Origin: Microbaculum marinisediminis
Lineage (GTDB): Bacteria > Pseudomonadota > Alphaproteobacteria > Rhizobiales > Tepidamorphaceae
Length of the DNA stretch: 64,000 nucleotides
Assembly: GCF_025397915.1 (NCBI RefSeq)
Contig: NZ_JALIDZ010000011.1
Span: forward strand, 1 to 64,000
Direction: 5' to 3'
The notes beneath the pieces are model-generated. The model did no database searches, was not told where the DNA came from, and was given only the letters and a program-made list of their open reading frames with translations. Position 1 is the first letter of the stretch. Each line of letters opens with the position of its first letter. The translations under genes were made by a program, and so were the position numbers. Shown piece after piece: positions 53,271 through 61,528 of this stretch.

Positions 53271-54200
53271 ATGGCCAAACCCCGCAAGGTCATCATCACC
53301 TGCGCCGTCACCGGCGCGATCCACACGCCGTCCATGTCGGAATACCTGCCCGTCACCGCGTCCGAAATCGCCGACGCCGCCATCGGCGCGGCCAAGGCCG
53401 GGGCGGCAGTGGTGCACCTGCACGCCCGGGACCCGAAGGATGGCCGCCCCGACCAGACGCCGGAAGCCTTTTCGCCCTTCCTCGGGATCATCAAGCAGGC
53501 GTCGGACTGCGTCGTGAACATCACCACCGGCGGGGCGCCCACGATGACCATCGAGGAGCGCATCCGCCCCGCCGAAACGCACCAGCCCGAGATCGCCTCA
53601 CTCAACATGGGATCGATGAACTTCGGTCTGTTCCCGATGCTGAAACGGTTTCCGAACCTGAAGCACGCATGGGAACGCGACTACGTCGGCAACAAGAACA
53701 TCATCTTCAACAACAGCTTCGGGCAGATCGAACACATCCTGACCACGCTTGGGGCACTGGGAACGAAATTCGAGTTCGAATGCTACGACACCGCGCACCT
53801 CTACAACCTCAAGCACTTCCTAGACGAAGGGCTGGTCAAGGGGCCGCTGTTCATCCAGACGGTCTTCGGCCTGATGGGCGGGATCGGCGCGCACCCCGAT
53901 GACGTGACGCACATGAAGCGCACAGCCGACAGGCTGTTCGGCGACCAGTATCGCTGGTCGGTGCTTGGCGCAGGCAAGAACCAGCTACCCATCGCGGCCA
54001 TGGCGGCCGCCATGGGTGGACACGTGCGCGTGGGACTGGAGGATTCGCTGTGGGCCGGGCCGGGCACGCTGGCCGAGAGCAATGCCGTTCAGGTCGAAAA
54101 GGCGCGGCAGATCATCGAAGGACTGGGGCTTGAACTCGCCTCACCCGACGAGGCCCGTGAAATCCTCGAGACCAAGGGCCCGGACAAGGTGGCCTTCTGA
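53271..54200 (+). CDS. Beta-keto acid cleavage enzyme (BKACE, former DUF849)
   Basis: 309-residue TIM-barrel, Zn-dependent enzyme: a 3-keto acid plus acetyl-CoA gives acetoacetate plus a new acyl-CoA. The metal ligands are visible as the two His of AAVVHLHARDPKDGRPDQTP near residue 45 and the Glu of HVRVGLEDSLWAGPG near 245. Family members act on 5-amino-3-ketohexanoate, dehydrocarnitine and other acids. The ribosome site AAGGAG precedes ATG 53271, 16 bases after the dehydrogenase stop. The pair resembles the carnitine route (dehydrogenase then dehydrocarnitine cleavage), but the dehydrogenase subtype leaves the substrate open. Last gene of the plus-strand operon. Confidence 0.92.
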   Translation: MAKPRKVIITCAVTGAIHTPSMSEYLPVTASEIADAAIGAAKAGAAVVHLHARDPKDGRPDQTPEAFSPFLGIIKQASDCVVNITTGGAPTMTIEERIRPAETHQPEIASLNMGSMNFGLFPMLKRFPNLKHAWERDYVGNKNIIFNNSFGQIEHILTTLGALGTKFEFECYDTAHLYNLKHFLDEGLVKGPLFIQTVFGLMGGIGAHPDDVTHMKRTADRLFGDQYRWSVLGAGKNQLPIAAMAAAMGGHVRVGLEDSLWAGPGTLAESNAVQVEKARQIIEGLGLELASPDEAREILETKGPDKVAF

Positions 54201-54259
54201 CGGACGGCGCGTCCCGCGCCTCGCTTGCGCCTCTTTCGGTCAAGGCGGCAAGCCCCTTG

Positions 54260-54292
54260 CGGCCCCGGCGAGCCTATCTCCGCTCGGGGCCG
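54260..54292 (+). terminator. Bulged hairpin downstream of BKACE gene
   Basis: CGGCCCC at 54260-54266 pairs with GGGGCCG at 54286-54292, and GAGC at 54270-54273 with GCTC at 54282-54285, leaving a 3-base bulge. It lies 60 bases past the BKACE stop with no T run. The remaining 54293-54436 is A/T-rich and holds nothing I can identify; the convergent GntR gene ends at 54437. Confidence 0.35.
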
Positions 54293-54436
54293 GCCGACCA
54301 ATCTGAACTCGGGAGGGAGAGACGAAGGCCAGACAGCATCCAAAAGAGACAGTTATTTCGTATTAGATAAATTATCAGAGCCCAATAAAGGCGCCCAAAT
54401 TAACAGCATTTCCGAAACGACCCATGAAAGCACTAA

Positions 54437-55129
54437 TCACATCATACTTGTCAGATTAGAGCTGAATTGCTCGATATGACGACGCATCGCGGCCTTGGCC
54501 TCCTCGGCCTTATGGGCGGATATTGCCTTGACGATGTCGGTGTGCTGCTCGAGAACGCGATTCTGATGTTCTGTGGACTTGAGTGAAATGAACCAGAAGC
54601 GTGTCGCCCGGTCATGCAGATTCGCCAGGATCTCCTTCATGACCGAATTGCCGCCCGCCGAAGCGACCAGACTGTGAAACTCGCTGTCGAGCTCCAGGAT
54701 TTCCTCAAGCCTGCGCTTGTCGATGGCCAGCCGCATCCTGTCCAGATTGTCCTCCAGCCGATCGATCAGCCCCTGCTCGATGCGCTCCGCCGCGACACCG
54801 GCGCAGTACCCCTCGGTCAAGAGACGCATTTCCACGATCGCGAACGCTTCATCCAAGCTGAGCGGTTTCACGATCACGCCCTTGCGCGGCATCACCTCCA
54901 CGAGGCCGTCGGTCATCAGCCGATCCAGCGCCTGATGAACCGGCGTCCTGCCGATACCGAGGCGATCGCTGAGGTGGGCTTCTCCGATGATCTCGCCGGG
55001 GCGAAGTTTGCAGGTAATGATTTCTTTCTTGATGATCTCGTAGGCGCGATCCCGCAACGATTGGCGCTGCGGAGCCCTCCCGCGTCGCTGCCCACTCGCG
55101 ACCGCTGATTTCGTCGACGGTGTCGTCAT
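54437..55129 (-). CDS. GntR-family regulator (FCD domain)
   Basis: 230 residues. Basic N-terminus, winged helix near 25-90 (IIGEAHLSDRLGIGRTPVHQ, then ALDRLMTDGLVEVMPRKGVI) and FCD domain with EILELDSEFHSLVASAGGNS near 145 and EQHTDIVKAISAHKAEEAKA near 195, containing the usual His/Asp positions. ATG 55129 is preferred because GAGGAG lies 9 bases before it; ATG 55138 would have no spacing. Last gene of the DUF2848-cupin-amidase operon on this strand (68-base gap), which it probably controls. Confidence 0.9.
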   Translation of the reverse strand: MTTPSTKSAVASGQRRGRAPQRQSLRDRAYEIIKKEIITCKLRPGEIIGEAHLSDRLGIGRTPVHQALDRLMTDGLVEVMPRKGVIVKPLSLDEAFAIVEMRLLTEGYCAGVAAERIEQGLIDRLEDNLDRMRLAIDKRRLEEILELDSEFHSLVASAGGNSVMKEILANLHDRATRFWFISLKSTEHQNRVLEQHTDIVKAISAHKAEEAKAAMRRHIEQFSSNLTSMM

Positions 55130-55197
55130 GCGATACATCTCCTCACTTGGCGCAACGGCCCGCGGGACTGGGCGATACAATCAAACATGACTAAGCG

Positions 55198-56571
55198 TCA
55201 GCTTTCATTAAACACCGCGCCGCCCAACATGCCTTCCACCGTCAGTGCGACGGACAGGAGCTGCTCGTCCTTGCCGCCGGGCGCTGCCAGCGTCAAGCCG
55301 GTGGGAGCGGTTTCCGGTTCATGCATGGGCAACGAGATCGCGCAACCGTTCGACAGGTTTATCGTGGTCGAGTTGCGCAGGATGAGAAGGTTCGTTGCGT
55401 TGAAGACCTCGGTGTCCGCCTCGAGCGGCGCAAGCTCGGGGGCGATGACGGGCGTGGTGGGAAAGGCCAGCACGTCGACCGAATTCAGGTCATCCTCGAA
55501 CCCGTGGATGAGCGATTGGCGCGCCGCCAGGAGATCCAGGTAGTCGGCCGCGCTCTGGTCCCGCCCCTTCAAGATCCTCTCGCGCACACGCGGATCATAC
55601 TCGGCAGCGTGATCGTCGAGGATGCGTCGATGACGGGCATAGGCCTCCGCGGCGACGAAACCGCCCATCGTACCGAGATCTGCAATCCGCTTCCAGGACC
55701 GCATTGGCATGTCGAATGCGCAGGCCCCGGCCACGGTCAGACGGGCTAGCGTCCTGTCGAAATCCGCAGCCACCTTCGCGTCCATATCATCGAGCACGAT
55801 CGTCTGTGGCACGCCGATACGAAGCCCGCGCACGGTCCCGAGATACGGGTCTGCGGCCGGGCTGCCGGCCATGATTGCATCCAGCGCGGCCACCGACGGG
55901 ACGTCGCCCGCGATCGAACCGATGCTGTCCAACGTCGTCGAAAGCGGAAAGACCCCGTGCCGGCTAACGCGCGCCGCCGTCGGCTTGTACCCGACCAGTC
56001 CGCACAGCGCCGCGGGAATGCGGCAGGAGCCTCCGGTATCCGAGCCGATGCCGCCGAAGGCCATGCCATCGCTGACCGATACGGCCGCCCCGGACGAAGA
56101 ACCGCCCGGAATACGGCCCGTCCCTCTATCGAAGGGATTGAGCGGCGTTCCGTAGTGGGGATTGAGGCCGAGTCCGGAATAGGCGAACTCGGTCATGTTG
56201 GTGCGCCCAACGATGATGAATCCCGCCGCCTTCAGCCGATCGATCGCCGGGGCATCTGCCTGGGCGGGCGGTTGCCCGGCCAGCACCACGGACCCGGCCC
56301 GTGTGGTCCGGCCTGCCTCGTCGAACAGATCCTTGATCGAGATCGGCACGCCAAGGAACCGGGACGGCACAACGCCTGCGCGCCGCATCCTGTCGGCGAC
56401 CCGGGCCTGTTCCAGAGCCTGCTCGGCATAGAGGTCCGTGAAGACACGCCCCCCCTCGCCGCCGGCATCCCGGGCGCACTCGAGACAGGAAACCACCAGC
56501 GCTTCGCTGGTGATCTCATTCGCTGCGAGCCGGGCGGCAGCATCGACAAGGCTGTTCGACAGGTCGGTCAT
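55198..56571 (-). CDS. Amidase (amidase-signature family)
   Basis: 457 residues. Hydrolyses a carboxamide. The Ser-cisSer-Lys triad is present: Lys in GVPISIKDLFDEAGRTTRAG near residue 80, the Gly/Ser stretch GRIPGGSSSGAAVSVSDGMA near 155, and the nucleophile region GIGSDTGGSCRIPAALCGLV near 178. The C-terminal part is less conserved, as usual, so the substrate cannot be read from sequence. Starts on ATG 56571 directly adjacent to the cupin stop, hence translationally linked. With DUF2848 and cupin proteins it may degrade an amide or cyclic imide. Confidence 0.9.
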   Translation of the reverse strand: MTDLSNSLVDAAARLAANEITSEALVVSCLECARDAGGEGGRVFTDLYAEQALEQARVADRMRRAGVVPSRFLGVPISIKDLFDEAGRTTRAGSVVLAGQPPAQADAPAIDRLKAAGFIIVGRTNMTEFAYSGLGLNPHYGTPLNPFDRGTGRIPGGSSSGAAVSVSDGMAFGGIGSDTGGSCRIPAALCGLVGYKPTAARVSRHGVFPLSTTLDSIGSIAGDVPSVAALDAIMAGSPAADPYLGTVRGLRIGVPQTIVLDDMDAKVAADFDRTLARLTVAGACAFDMPMRSWKRIADLGTMGGFVAAEAYARHRRILDDHAAEYDPRVRERILKGRDQSAADYLDLLAARQSLIHGFEDDLNSVDVLAFPTTPVIAPELAPLEADTEVFNATNLLILRNSTTINLSNGCAISLPMHEPETAPTGLTLAAPGGKDEQLLSVALTVEGMLGGAVFNES

Positions 56572-56952
56572 TTAGGCTGGATCGAAGTAGTGGATTTCCA
56601 GCAGCATGCAGCCGCCCTCGGACTTGAACGGACCGTGCGGGGCGTGCGGAGGCCGGCAGGCGTAGGTGTTGGGCGCAAAGCTCTCGCCACCGTTTCCGGA
56701 GGCATCGTTCCCGACGATCAGATCCCCCGAGATGAGATACACCTCTTCCCAGTAATCATGCTCGAACGGCGCCGTCGTATAGACCCCGGCATCGAAACGA
56801 AGAAGCCGTGTGCGGCTGCCGCGCATGTTGTCTTCATCCAGCGCCCCGGCGATGATCTTCTGCTTTATACCTTCCGGATAGCCGGGAGGCACTTCCCACC
56901 CCGACGCCAGATCCAGGGCGTGGAACTCGAGGTGTTCCTTGTTGATCGCCAT
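56572..56952 (-). CDS. Small cupin-domain protein
   Basis: 126-residue single-domain cupin. Motif 1 can be read in FEHDYWEEVYLISGDLIVG near residues 65-83 (His and Glu metal ligands) and motif 2 in PPHAPHGPFKSEGGCMLLEI near 102-121. Proteins of this size act as metal-dependent isomerases, lyases, dioxygenases or simple ligand binders; nothing here decides between them. It lies between the DUF2848 gene (23-base gap) and the amidase gene (adjacent stop and start), so a role in the same catabolic step is likely. Confidence 0.85.
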   Translation of the reverse strand: MAINKEHLEFHALDLASGWEVPPGYPEGIKQKIIAGALDEDNMRGSRTRLLRFDAGVYTTAPFEHDYWEEVYLISGDLIVGNDASGNGGESFAPNTYACRPPHAPHGPFKSEGGCMLLEIHYFDPA

Positions 56953-56975
56953 TCTTTTTCTCCTTCCGCTGAGGA

Positions 56976-57662
56976 CTAGCTGGCCAGCCAGCGCGCAGTG
57001 TAACCATGGGTAATCCGGCGGTCGCGTGCCGGGTCGAAAATTTCCATTCGGAATTCGCGAGCGGGGCGGATGCCGCCGAGCACCGGGATCGTCCCGCCGA
57101 ACATCAATGTGCCCGGGGTCATCCGGCCGCCGAGCCCTTCGTAGGCGCGAACCGTGTCCTCCGGATGCAGAAGACTGGCGATCGACCCTTCCTGATAGAG
57201 GCTCTCCCCGTCACCCTCACGGATCCACGACCTCAGGATCAGATCGTCCCAGGTCTCGCGAATTTCCGAGTAACGCCAAAGCTCGGGAGCGATCGGCTTG
57301 GGGCACACTTGCTTTGACACGCCGACCGAGTAGGCCTCGACCTCACGGTCGGTGTGATCGGATCCGATGCCGACCCACCAGGCATCGTCGGTGTCGACAT
57401 AGATGAAGTACTCAACCTCGCCGCTGCTGGCGCTGCCAAGACAATCGACGGCCGCACCGACAGTGACGAGTTCCGCCCCGACCGGATAGAAGCATGGAAC
57501 GGAGGGGGGCGGCGTGACGCCGAGTTCGGCCAACTCGTCGATATGCGCTTGAACGGCCTCGGCATCCCGTCCTGCCCAACCGGCAATCACGACATTTTCG
57601 ACGGCCACCTTCCGCTGTTCGGTGCGGTCGATGGTGGAAAGCACGAATTCGATCTGAGGCAT
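56976..57662 (-). CDS. DUF2848-family protein
   Basis: 228 residues, matching the DUF2848 family in length and pattern. Visible stretches: VVIAGWAGRDAEAVQAHIDE near 22, ELGVTPPPSVPCFYPVGAEL near 42, YFIYVDTDDAWWVGIGSDHT and DREVEAYSVGVSKQVCPKPI near 90-120, GGRMTPGTLMFGGTIPVLGG near 185. The TPGTLMFGGT region resembles fumarylacetoacetate hydrolase-type folds, so a C-C or C-N bond hydrolase is possible, but no function is established. ATG 57662 is chosen; a longer frame would extend into A/T-rich promoter DNA. First gene of the cupin-amidase-gntR operon. Confidence 0.8.
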   Translation of the reverse strand: MPQIEFVLSTIDRTEQRKVAVENVVIAGWAGRDAEAVQAHIDELAELGVTPPPSVPCFYPVGAELVTVGAAVDCLGSASSGEVEYFIYVDTDDAWWVGIGSDHTDREVEAYSVGVSKQVCPKPIAPELWRYSEIRETWDDLILRSWIREGDGESLYQEGSIASLLHPEDTVRAYEGLGGRMTPGTLMFGGTIPVLGGIRPAREFRMEIFDPARDRRITHGYTARWLAS

Positions 57663-57970
57663 GAGGCAACGTTTCCAATGGGTATTTCGAATGGGATACG
57701 GCACACTTCGAGTAGGCCAGCCCGGGCCATTAATGCAAGTGTGAAATTTTAGATCAACATCATGAATCACACATAGCCACGCCTTCTATCTTCATTTTTA
57801 TAACGCAATATCAAATGGTTGAATAGAATCTCAAATGCCTTCTCAAGAAGGGAAACCGAGAAATCGCAATACGAAACCCTTGACTTGGGAATTCTGAAAT
57901 TTCAGTGTCCGTTCAGATTGCAGCTGCTCCGGCCCTGCGATCGCCGGGCAAGGATGGAAGAAGAGTCGGA
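57663..57970. promoter_or_regulatory. Divergent A/T-rich promoter region with a 12-bp palindrome
   Basis: This 308-base gap separates the DUF2848 operon (minus) from the monooxygenase operon (plus) and contains no gene. CTGAAATTTCAG at 57894-57905 is a perfect palindrome, 8 bases after TTGACT (57880-57885), which could be a -35 box for the plus operon; no good -10 is seen. GTGTGA at 57739-57744 and TCACAC at 57767-57772 form a looser inverted repeat nearer the minus operon. Binding factors unknown. Confidence 0.45.
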
Positions 57971-59932
57971 ATGAAGAAAGAAGCCTGCGTAACAGCGATG
58001 TGCCAAGCGGCTCTGGTGGACGAGGAAGCCCTGTTCGCCGCCTTGCGCGAGACCGAGCCGGTACCCTTGGCACTCGTGCACGCGACCTTGACCGGTGACA
58101 GCCATCTGATCGATCGGGTCGCCCCGCATGTCGCGGGCGGGTGGAGCTTCGAACAGTCCGTACCCGAGGACATCGCTCAGGACGTCGTCGTGGCACTGGT
58201 CGATACGATCCGGGCCATCGCAGACGGGAGCCTGCGTCCGCAGACACGGCTTGACCCACAACGCTTCGCGCGATTGCTCGGTGGCGGTATCGGCTGCGAA
58301 CTGCCCGACGGCTATGCCGAGATGATGCTCGAGGAAATGCACCTCGCGCAGCACGACGAGCGCACCGCGGACCTGGCTGTCTTCAAACCGGACTTTGTCC
58401 CCGGAAGGCCCGAAGTCGTAATCGTGGGCGCGGGACTGTCCGGCATCTGTCTCGGCATCAAGCTGCACGAGCAGGGCGTGCCATTCACCATCTATGAAAA
58501 GAACATGGATGTCGGCGGCACCTGGCTCGAAAACCACTACCCCGGTGCCGGAGTGGATATTCCAAGCCACTTCTACAGCTTCTCATTCGCACGAAAGCCG
58601 GATTGGACGCACCATTTCGCGAAGCAGGACGAGATCCTCGCCTATCTGCGCGACTGCGCCACAAAGTACGGCATCGTCGAGCACATCCGGTTCGGTCACG
58701 AAGTTGAAAGCGCATCTTGGGACGAGAGCGCGTCAGTGTGGCGGGTTCGGGTTCGCGACGAAGACGGCCAGAAGACCGATACGTGTTCCCGCTTCCTTGT
58801 AAGCGCGGTCGGGCAGCTGAACCGCCCTTCCATCCCGGACATCGAAGGACTCGATACCTTCAAGGGCGTCGCTTTCCATACCGCCCGCTGGCCGAGCGAC
58901 CTCGATCTCGACGGCAAGCGTTGCGCGCTCGTGGGGACCGGTGCAAGCGCGGTGCAGGTCGGCCCGGCTATCGCCGATCGGGTCGCCAGCCTCACCGTAT
59001 TCCAGCGCTCGCCGAACTGGGTCGCGCCGAACGCCAACTATCACAAGCGCATGCGCGAGGGCGAGAAATGGGCGCTCGCGAACATTCCTTTCCTGATCCA
59101 TTGGTACAGGTGGCTCCTGTTCTGGGCCTCCGGCGACACCCTTCACGATTCGCTTCAGAAAGACCCCGACTGGCCCCACAAGGATCGCTCGTTGAACGCC
59201 GACAACGAGGCGATGCGCGAGCGCCTTCTGGCGCACATCCAATCCGAACTGGGCGGACGCCAGGACCTGATTGACAAGGCGACCCCGAACTACCCGCCCT
59301 ATGGAAAGCGAATGCTGCGCGACACCTACTGGTATCGCATGCTCCGGCGCGAGAATGTCGAGCTGGTCGACAGCGGTGTGACCGCCGCGGACGAGACCGG
59401 GCTGATAGACGGCGCGGGCAAGCATCACGACATCGACGTCTGCATCTTCTCGACCGGCTTCAAGGCGACGGAGATGCTGGCCCCCATGCGGATAGAGGGT
59501 GCCGCCGGCCGGGACATCCATCAGCTTTGGGGCCCCGACGACAGCCGCGCCTATCTGGGTGTGCATGTACCCGGATTCCCGAACTTCTTCGTCATGTACG
59601 GGCCCAACACCAACCTGGCGCATGGCGGCAGCCTGTTCTTCCATGCCGAATGTCAGACCCGGCACATCATGCAGGTCATGCGCGAGCTATATGCCCGCAA
59701 AGCGGACCGGGTGACCGTGCGCCAGGACACGTTCGATGCGTACAACGCCAAGGTGGACGCCGCACACGGCCGCATGGTCTGGACCCATGAGGGCATGAGC
59801 AACTGGTACAGGAACTCGCGCGGCCGGGTCGTGACCAATTCCCCATGGAAGCTGGTCGACTACTGGCGGCTCACCCACACCCTCGATCCCTCCGAATTCG
59901 AATGGGCCGCGAGCCCTCCGAAGCGTTCCTAA
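57971..59932 (+). CDS. Baeyer-Villiger monooxygenase with long N-terminal extension (HAPMO-like)
   Basis: 653-residue flavoprotein that inserts oxygen beside a ketone to give an ester or lactone, using NADPH and O2. FAD site EVVIVGAGLSGICLGIKLHE near residue 148; the class fingerprint F-x-G-x3-H-x3-W-P is exact (FKGVAFHTARWP near 297), followed by the NADPH Rossmann motif ALVGTGASAVQVGPAIADRV. About 145 residues precede the FAD domain, as in 4-hydroxyacetophenone monooxygenase (about 640 residues). ATG 57971 is preferred; GTG 57905 lies in the palindrome. The TRAP importer and hydrolase follow, suggesting an imported anionic ketone whose ester product is hydrolysed. Confidence 0.9.
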   Translation: MKKEACVTAMCQAALVDEEALFAALRETEPVPLALVHATLTGDSHLIDRVAPHVAGGWSFEQSVPEDIAQDVVVALVDTIRAIADGSLRPQTRLDPQRFARLLGGGIGCELPDGYAEMMLEEMHLAQHDERTADLAVFKPDFVPGRPEVVIVGAGLSGICLGIKLHEQGVPFTIYEKNMDVGGTWLENHYPGAGVDIPSHFYSFSFARKPDWTHHFAKQDEILAYLRDCATKYGIVEHIRFGHEVESASWDESASVWRVRVRDEDGQKTDTCSRFLVSAVGQLNRPSIPDIEGLDTFKGVAFHTARWPSDLDLDGKRCALVGTGASAVQVGPAIADRVASLTVFQRSPNWVAPNANYHKRMREGEKWALANIPFLIHWYRWLLFWASGDTLHDSLQKDPDWPHKDRSLNADNEAMRERLLAHIQSELGGRQDLIDKATPNYPPYGKRMLRDTYWYRMLRRENVELVDSGVTAADETGLIDGAGKHHDIDVCIFSTGFKATEMLAPMRIEGAAGRDIHQLWGPDDSRAYLGVHVPGFPNFFVMYGPNTNLAHGGSLFFHAECQTRHIMQVMRELYARKADRVTVRQDTFDAYNAKVDAAHGRMVWTHEGMSNWYRNSRGRVVTNSPWKLVDYWRLTHTLDPSEFEWAASPPKRS

Positions 59933-59956
59933 CCTCCAAGAGCAAGGTAGACCACG

Positions 59957-60982
59957 ATGCATGACGTGAAACGACAGATACCCGGTAGCCGATGGAAGGT
60001 GCTGTTTGGCTCGGCGCTTGTTCTCGGAGCCATGGCATCGGGCAGTGCAATGGCACAGAGCCCTGACGTCACGATCCGTTTGGGTCACGTGGCCCCGGAA
60101 GAGAACATCTACCACTACGCCGCGACCCACTTCGCCGAACGCGTTGCCGAGTACACCGACGGGACCGTGGCCATCGAGGTATACCCCGGCGCCCAGCTCG
60201 GCGGCGACCGGGACCTGCTCGAGGGCGTCCAGCTCGGAACCCTGGAGGGCGGCTACATCAGCCTCGCGATCTTCGAGAGCATGACTCCGGTTCTGACCGG
60301 CTTCCAGATGCCCTTCCTGATCGACAGTTACGATACGGCCTATAAGGCCGACACCAGCGAGGTCGCTGCCGATGCGCTGGCAACGCTCGAGGATTACGGC
60401 ATCAAGGGACTTGCCATTGTCGAGAACGGCATGCGCGTCCCGGGCAACACCGTGCGCCCTATCCGGAAGCCGTCAGATTTCGAGGGCATCGACTTCCGGG
60501 CGCCGGAAGCCGGCCTCCAGCTGCGCATGTTCGAGTTGCTCGGAGCCAACGTCATTCCGATGCCTTTCCCGGAGATCTACACCGCCCTTCAGACCGGTGT
60601 GCTCGAGGGGCAGGACCAATTCCTGCAGACCTGGGTGGGCACCAAGGCCTACGAAATCGTCGACTACATGTCGCTGACGCAGATGTACACCTGGCCCACG
60701 GTCATCACGATTAATCTGGCCGTATTCGAAAGCCTGACCAAAGAGCAGCAGGCCGCGCTCGAAAGAGCGGCAAGGGAGACGCAGACCTTCGCCTACGAGA
60801 AGCTGCCGGATCTCGACAAAAAGGCGATCGGCGTCATCGAAGAGGCCGGCATCGAGGTTGAGCGGGATATCGATCTTGCGCCCTTCATGGAGACCTTGTC
60901 GGTGCTCTATGACGAGTACGCCGAGAAGGATCCGCTGGTTGCCCGGACAATCGAGACGATCCGGGACCTGCGCGGCGAATAG
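59957..60982 (+). CDS. TRAP transporter substrate-binding protein (DctP family)
   Basis: 341-residue periplasmic protein. The signal peptide covers about residues 1-34 (core VLFGSALVLGAMASGSAMA, cleavage at AMA-QS). Mature start VTIRLGHVAPEENIYHYAAT is typical. The ligand-carboxylate Arg is expected in FEGIDFRAPEAGLQLRMFEL near residue 180, followed by VIPMPFPEIYTALQTGVLEG near 200. It captures an organic anion for the DctQM permease encoded next. AAGGTAG precedes ATG 59957, 24 bases after the monooxygenase stop. Confidence 0.91.
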   Translation: MHDVKRQIPGSRWKVLFGSALVLGAMASGSAMAQSPDVTIRLGHVAPEENIYHYAATHFAERVAEYTDGTVAIEVYPGAQLGGDRDLLEGVQLGTLEGGYISLAIFESMTPVLTGFQMPFLIDSYDTAYKADTSEVAADALATLEDYGIKGLAIVENGMRVPGNTVRPIRKPSDFEGIDFRAPEAGLQLRMFELLGANVIPMPFPEIYTALQTGVLEGQDQFLQTWVGTKAYEIVDYMSLTQMYTWPTVITINLAVFESLTKEQQAALERAARETQTFAYEKLPDLDKKAIGVIEEAGIEVERDIDLAPFMETLSVLYDEYAEKDPLVARTIETIRDLRGE

Positions 60983-60994
60983 GTTCGATTCGGG

Positions 60995-61018
60995 CCCGGC
61001 GACAATCGCGTCGCCGGG
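60995..61018 (+). promoter_or_regulatory. Intercistronic hairpin between dctP- and dctQ-type genes
   Basis: CCCGGCGAC at 60995-61003 pairs perfectly with GTCGCCGGG at 61010-61018 around a 6-base loop, 12 bases after the binding-protein stop. TCTTT follows, so some termination is possible. Fits the pattern seen after other binding-protein genes here. Confidence 0.65.
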
Positions 61019-61042
61019 TCTTTCGCTCCGGGTGAAACGGTT

Positions 61043-61528
61043 ATGTTCAGAACGTTCGCGCTAGTCTGCCACCGGGCCGCTCAAGGCGCCGTCATCGCGA
61101 TCCTCGGCGCCATTCTTGTCATCGTAGTGATCCAGATCGTCCTCAGGTACGGCTTTGGCGCCTCGCTGACCTGGTCCGAGGAAGTCGTTCGCTACCTGCT
61201 CATCTGGCTGACATTCGTTGGCGCGTCCGTGGCCGTTCGGGAAGGAAGCCTGGTCGGGCTGGATCTTCTGCCGCGCTTCGCCGAGCGCATCGGACTCGGC
61301 CCCGCGTTGAACATCCTGGTCAGTCTTCTCGGACTGTGCTTCGTGCTCGCCACGGCCTACTACGGCTTTCAGCTCGCATCATCGCCTGCGATCCAGCGCC
61401 AGAGCTTTTCGACGCTTCCGCTCCCCATGACGCTTGTCTATGGGGCGATCCCCCTGAGTGCGGGGCTGATGGCGGTACAGCTTGTCGACGTGATCGTGGA
61501 CCAGGTCCGGCGCGGAAGGGACACCTGA
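61043..61528 (+). CDS. TRAP transporter small permease (DctQ family)
   Basis: 161-residue membrane protein with four predicted helices. Family features: LRYGFGASLTWSEEVVRYLL near residue 34 and WLTFVGASVAVREGSLVGLD near 55. Works with the DctM-type protein, whose start overlaps this stop (TGATG). Substrate presumably the same organic anion as the upstream DctP. Confidence 0.9.
   Translation: MFRTFALVCHRAAQGAVIAILGAILVIVVIQIVLRYGFGASLTWSEEVVRYLLIWLTFVGASVAVREGSLVGLDLLPRFAERIGLGPALNILVSLLGLCFVLATAYYGFQLASSPAIQRQSFSTLPLPMTLVYGAIPLSAGLMAVQLVDVIVDQVRRGRDT

Noticed and set aside
52322-54200. Firm assignment of the dehydrogenase-BKACE pair as a carnitine pathway.
   Set aside because: The dehydrogenase motif is nearer lambda-crystallin, and no betainyl-CoA thioesterase or carnitine-specific gene is adjacent. 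Kept only as a possibility.
57905-57970. GTG start extending the Baeyer-Villiger enzyme by 22 residues.
   Set aside because: It sits at the end of a palindrome that looks regulatory; ATG 57971 has a purine-rich ribosome site and gives a HAPMO-like length.
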